64,000 bases of DNA, taken from Azonexus sp. R2A61 (GTDB lineage Bacteria; Pseudomonadota; Gammaproteobacteria; Burkholderiales; Rhodocyclaceae). Position numbers and translations under genes: made by a program. How positions within the stretch are numbered: position 1 is the stretch's first letter; every line of letters starts with the position of its first letter. Below the pieces are notes generated by a model. It saw nothing but the letters and a program-made list of their open reading frames with translations. It was not told where the DNA came from and did not search any database. Shown piece by piece: positions 63,061 through 64,000 of this stretch. The stretch spans positions 948,717 to 1,012,716 of the forward strand of contig NZ_JACBFO010000001.1 of assembly GCF_021401135.1 (NCBI RefSeq). Reading direction: 5' to 3'.

Positions 63061-63681
63061 ATGCGGTCCGTACTGGTGGCAAACCCCAAGGGTGGGGCGG
63101 GAAAAACGACGCTGGCGACCAACCTGTCCGGTTATTTCGCCAATCAGGGTCTGAAGACCACGCTGTGTGATCTGGATCGGCAGCAATCGGCTCTGCGCTG
63201 GATGGCTTTTCGCGATGCATCGCTGGCGCCGGTGACCGGATATTTTGCCGGGAACCAGATCGGACTGAATTTCCCGAAGGAAGCGGACTGGGTTGTTGTC
63301 GATGCGCCAGCAGGGCTGCAGGGCTACAAACTGAGCGACTCCATGCGCTCGGTTGATAAAATCATCGTGCCACTGGTGCCGTCTGTGTTCGATATGGCGG
63401 CAACCGAAGATTTCCTTAATGTAATACGCAGCGAGATTCGCGGGGCCAAGGCCAAGGTCGGTATCGTTGCGATGCGGGTTGATCCCCGGACTCGTGCGGC
63501 GGGTATGCTTGAGGAGTTCCTCACGCATTTCGATTTGCCGATCGTGGCTTATCTCCGCAACACGCAGAACTATGTAAATGTTGCCGCAGCCGGCGCAACG
63601 ATCTTTGATCCCCCGAAGGCTCGGCACAAGAAAGATCTGGAACAATGGGCTTCTCTGGTGGCCTGGGTGGAAAAGAAGTAA
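63061..63681 (+). CDS. Orphan ParA-like ATPase
   Basis: 206 residues, a minimal ParA/MinD-type ATPase: deviant Walker A PKGGAGKTT with Lys10 and Lys15, Walker A' CDLDRQQSALRW and Walker B VVVDAPAG. It has no N-terminal DNA-binding domain, and no parB or parS-like repeat is nearby, so it is not a standard chromosome-partition locus. Small orphan ParAs often position cargo such as chemoreceptor or metabolic complexes; which cargo cannot be told. Confidence 0.85.
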   Translation: MRSVLVANPKGGAGKTTLATNLSGYFANQGLKTTLCDLDRQQSALRWMAFRDASLAPVTGYFAGNQIGLNFPKEADWVVVDAPAGLQGYKLSDSMRSVDKIIVPLVPSVFDMAATEDFLNVIRSEIRGAKAKVGIVAMRVDPRTRAAGMLEEFLTHFDLPIVAYLRNTQNYVNVAAAGATIFDPPKARHKKDLEQWASLVAWVEKK

Positions 63682-63699
63682 GAATTTTCGAGTAGGGGG

Positions 63700-63728
63700 T
63701 TGACGAGTTGCTGGTGTCTCTGCATAAT
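63700..63728 (+). promoter_or_regulatory. Sigma70 promoter of tRNA-fMet
   Basis: TTGACG (63700-63705), a 17-nt spacer and CATAAT (63723-63728), 17 bases before the tRNA. Confidence 0.85.
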
Positions 63729-63745
63729 TCGGCCTCTCTGACGGA

Positions 63746-63822
<77 letters not shown>

Positions 63823-63896
63823 GCAAGTGCGCAAAACTGTTTTAAGGTGCATCTGGTACGTAAGAAAAAGTTCTGAAGCAAATTTTGCTGAGGTGC

Positions 63897-63925
63897 TTGA
63901 CGAAGTTGAGGTTGTGTTTCATAAT
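63897..63925 (+). promoter_or_regulatory. Strong sigma70 promoter, probably of an rRNA operon
   Basis: TTGACG (63897-63902), a 17-nt spacer and CATAAT (63920-63925): the same hexamers and spacing as the tRNA-fMet promoter, followed by the shared CTCTG-containing downstream stretch. Confidence 0.8.
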
Positions 63926-63929
63926 CTCG

Positions 63930-64000
63930 CTTCTCTGCTGCTGACGGAGTGAAAGCGACGGCGCGGTGGAATTGATCTTTAAAAGTTAGGACAACCGATA
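63930..64000 (+). other. Probable rRNA operon leader, truncated at the window edge
   Basis: Non-coding transcript leader with a boxA-like TGATCTTTAA at 63973-63982, in a setting like that seen shortly before bacterial 16S genes. The 16S gene itself is outside the window, so this is an inference from promoter strength and the boxA-like sequence. Confidence 0.55.

Overview
The window looks like chromosomal DNA of a motile betaproteobacterium, most likely a Rhodocyclaceae member of the Dechloromonas/Azonexus type. That placement is an inference from protein style, the fliA-motC-motD order, the sigma54/sigma28 promoter types and the GC-rich coding. No database search was run.

Positions 1-41650 are an almost complete polar-flagellum regulon. 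In order along the window: the 3' part of cheA; flhB-flhA-flhF-flhG-fliA-motC-motD (+); flgN-flgM-flgA (-); flgBCDEFGHIJ, flgKL and a coupled lipoprotein gene (+); fliR-Q-P-O-N-M-L-K-J-I-H-G-F (-); a two-component pair flrB-flrC and fliE (+); then ycgR-fhlB-fliK2-fliT-fliS-fliD-flaG-fliC (-). Readable promoter motifs fit a tiered hierarchy. Sigma54-type sites precede flgB, fliE and, more weakly, fliF. FliA (sigma28)-type sites precede flgM, flgK and fliC. FlrC is a sigma54 activator with the GAFTGA motif.

Positions 41660-62050 are one uninterrupted minus-strand run of 15 genes ending just upstream of fliC, with many 4-bp overlaps. Reading downstream it encodes: a GGDEF diguanylate cyclase, glucose-1-phosphate cytidylyltransferase (RfbF), a UDP-glucuronate-decarboxylase-like SDR, UDP-glucose dehydrogenase, the [2Fe-2S] PMP enzyme RfbH, a second SDR, TylF-type and FkbM-type methyltransferases, a PAPS-dependent sulfotransferase, an APS kinase (CysC), a class I methyltransferase, an acetolactate-synthase-like TPP enzyme, a NeuB-like synthase, a GT2 glycosyltransferase and a 1204-residue glycosyltransferase with four modules. 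Next to a short flagellin with a Ser/Thr-rich centre, this reads best as a flagellin-glycosylation island making a deoxygenated, possibly two-carbon-branched, methylated and sulfated glycan. The sulfation pair (cysC plus sulfotransferase) and the diguanylate cyclase at the head of the run are the most unusual parts. An O-antigen or capsule role is not excluded.

Positions 62051-64000 hold an atypical tRNA-Thr(TGT) whose 3' half is antisense to the end of an IclR-family gene, an orphan ParA-like ATPase, initiator tRNA-fMet, and what appears to be the promoter and leader of a ribosomal RNA operon lying beyond the right edge. A 10-bp word, TGCGGTCRAC, is scattered about 20 times through the window in both orientations, far above chance, and may be a DNA-uptake-type or other genome-wide signal.
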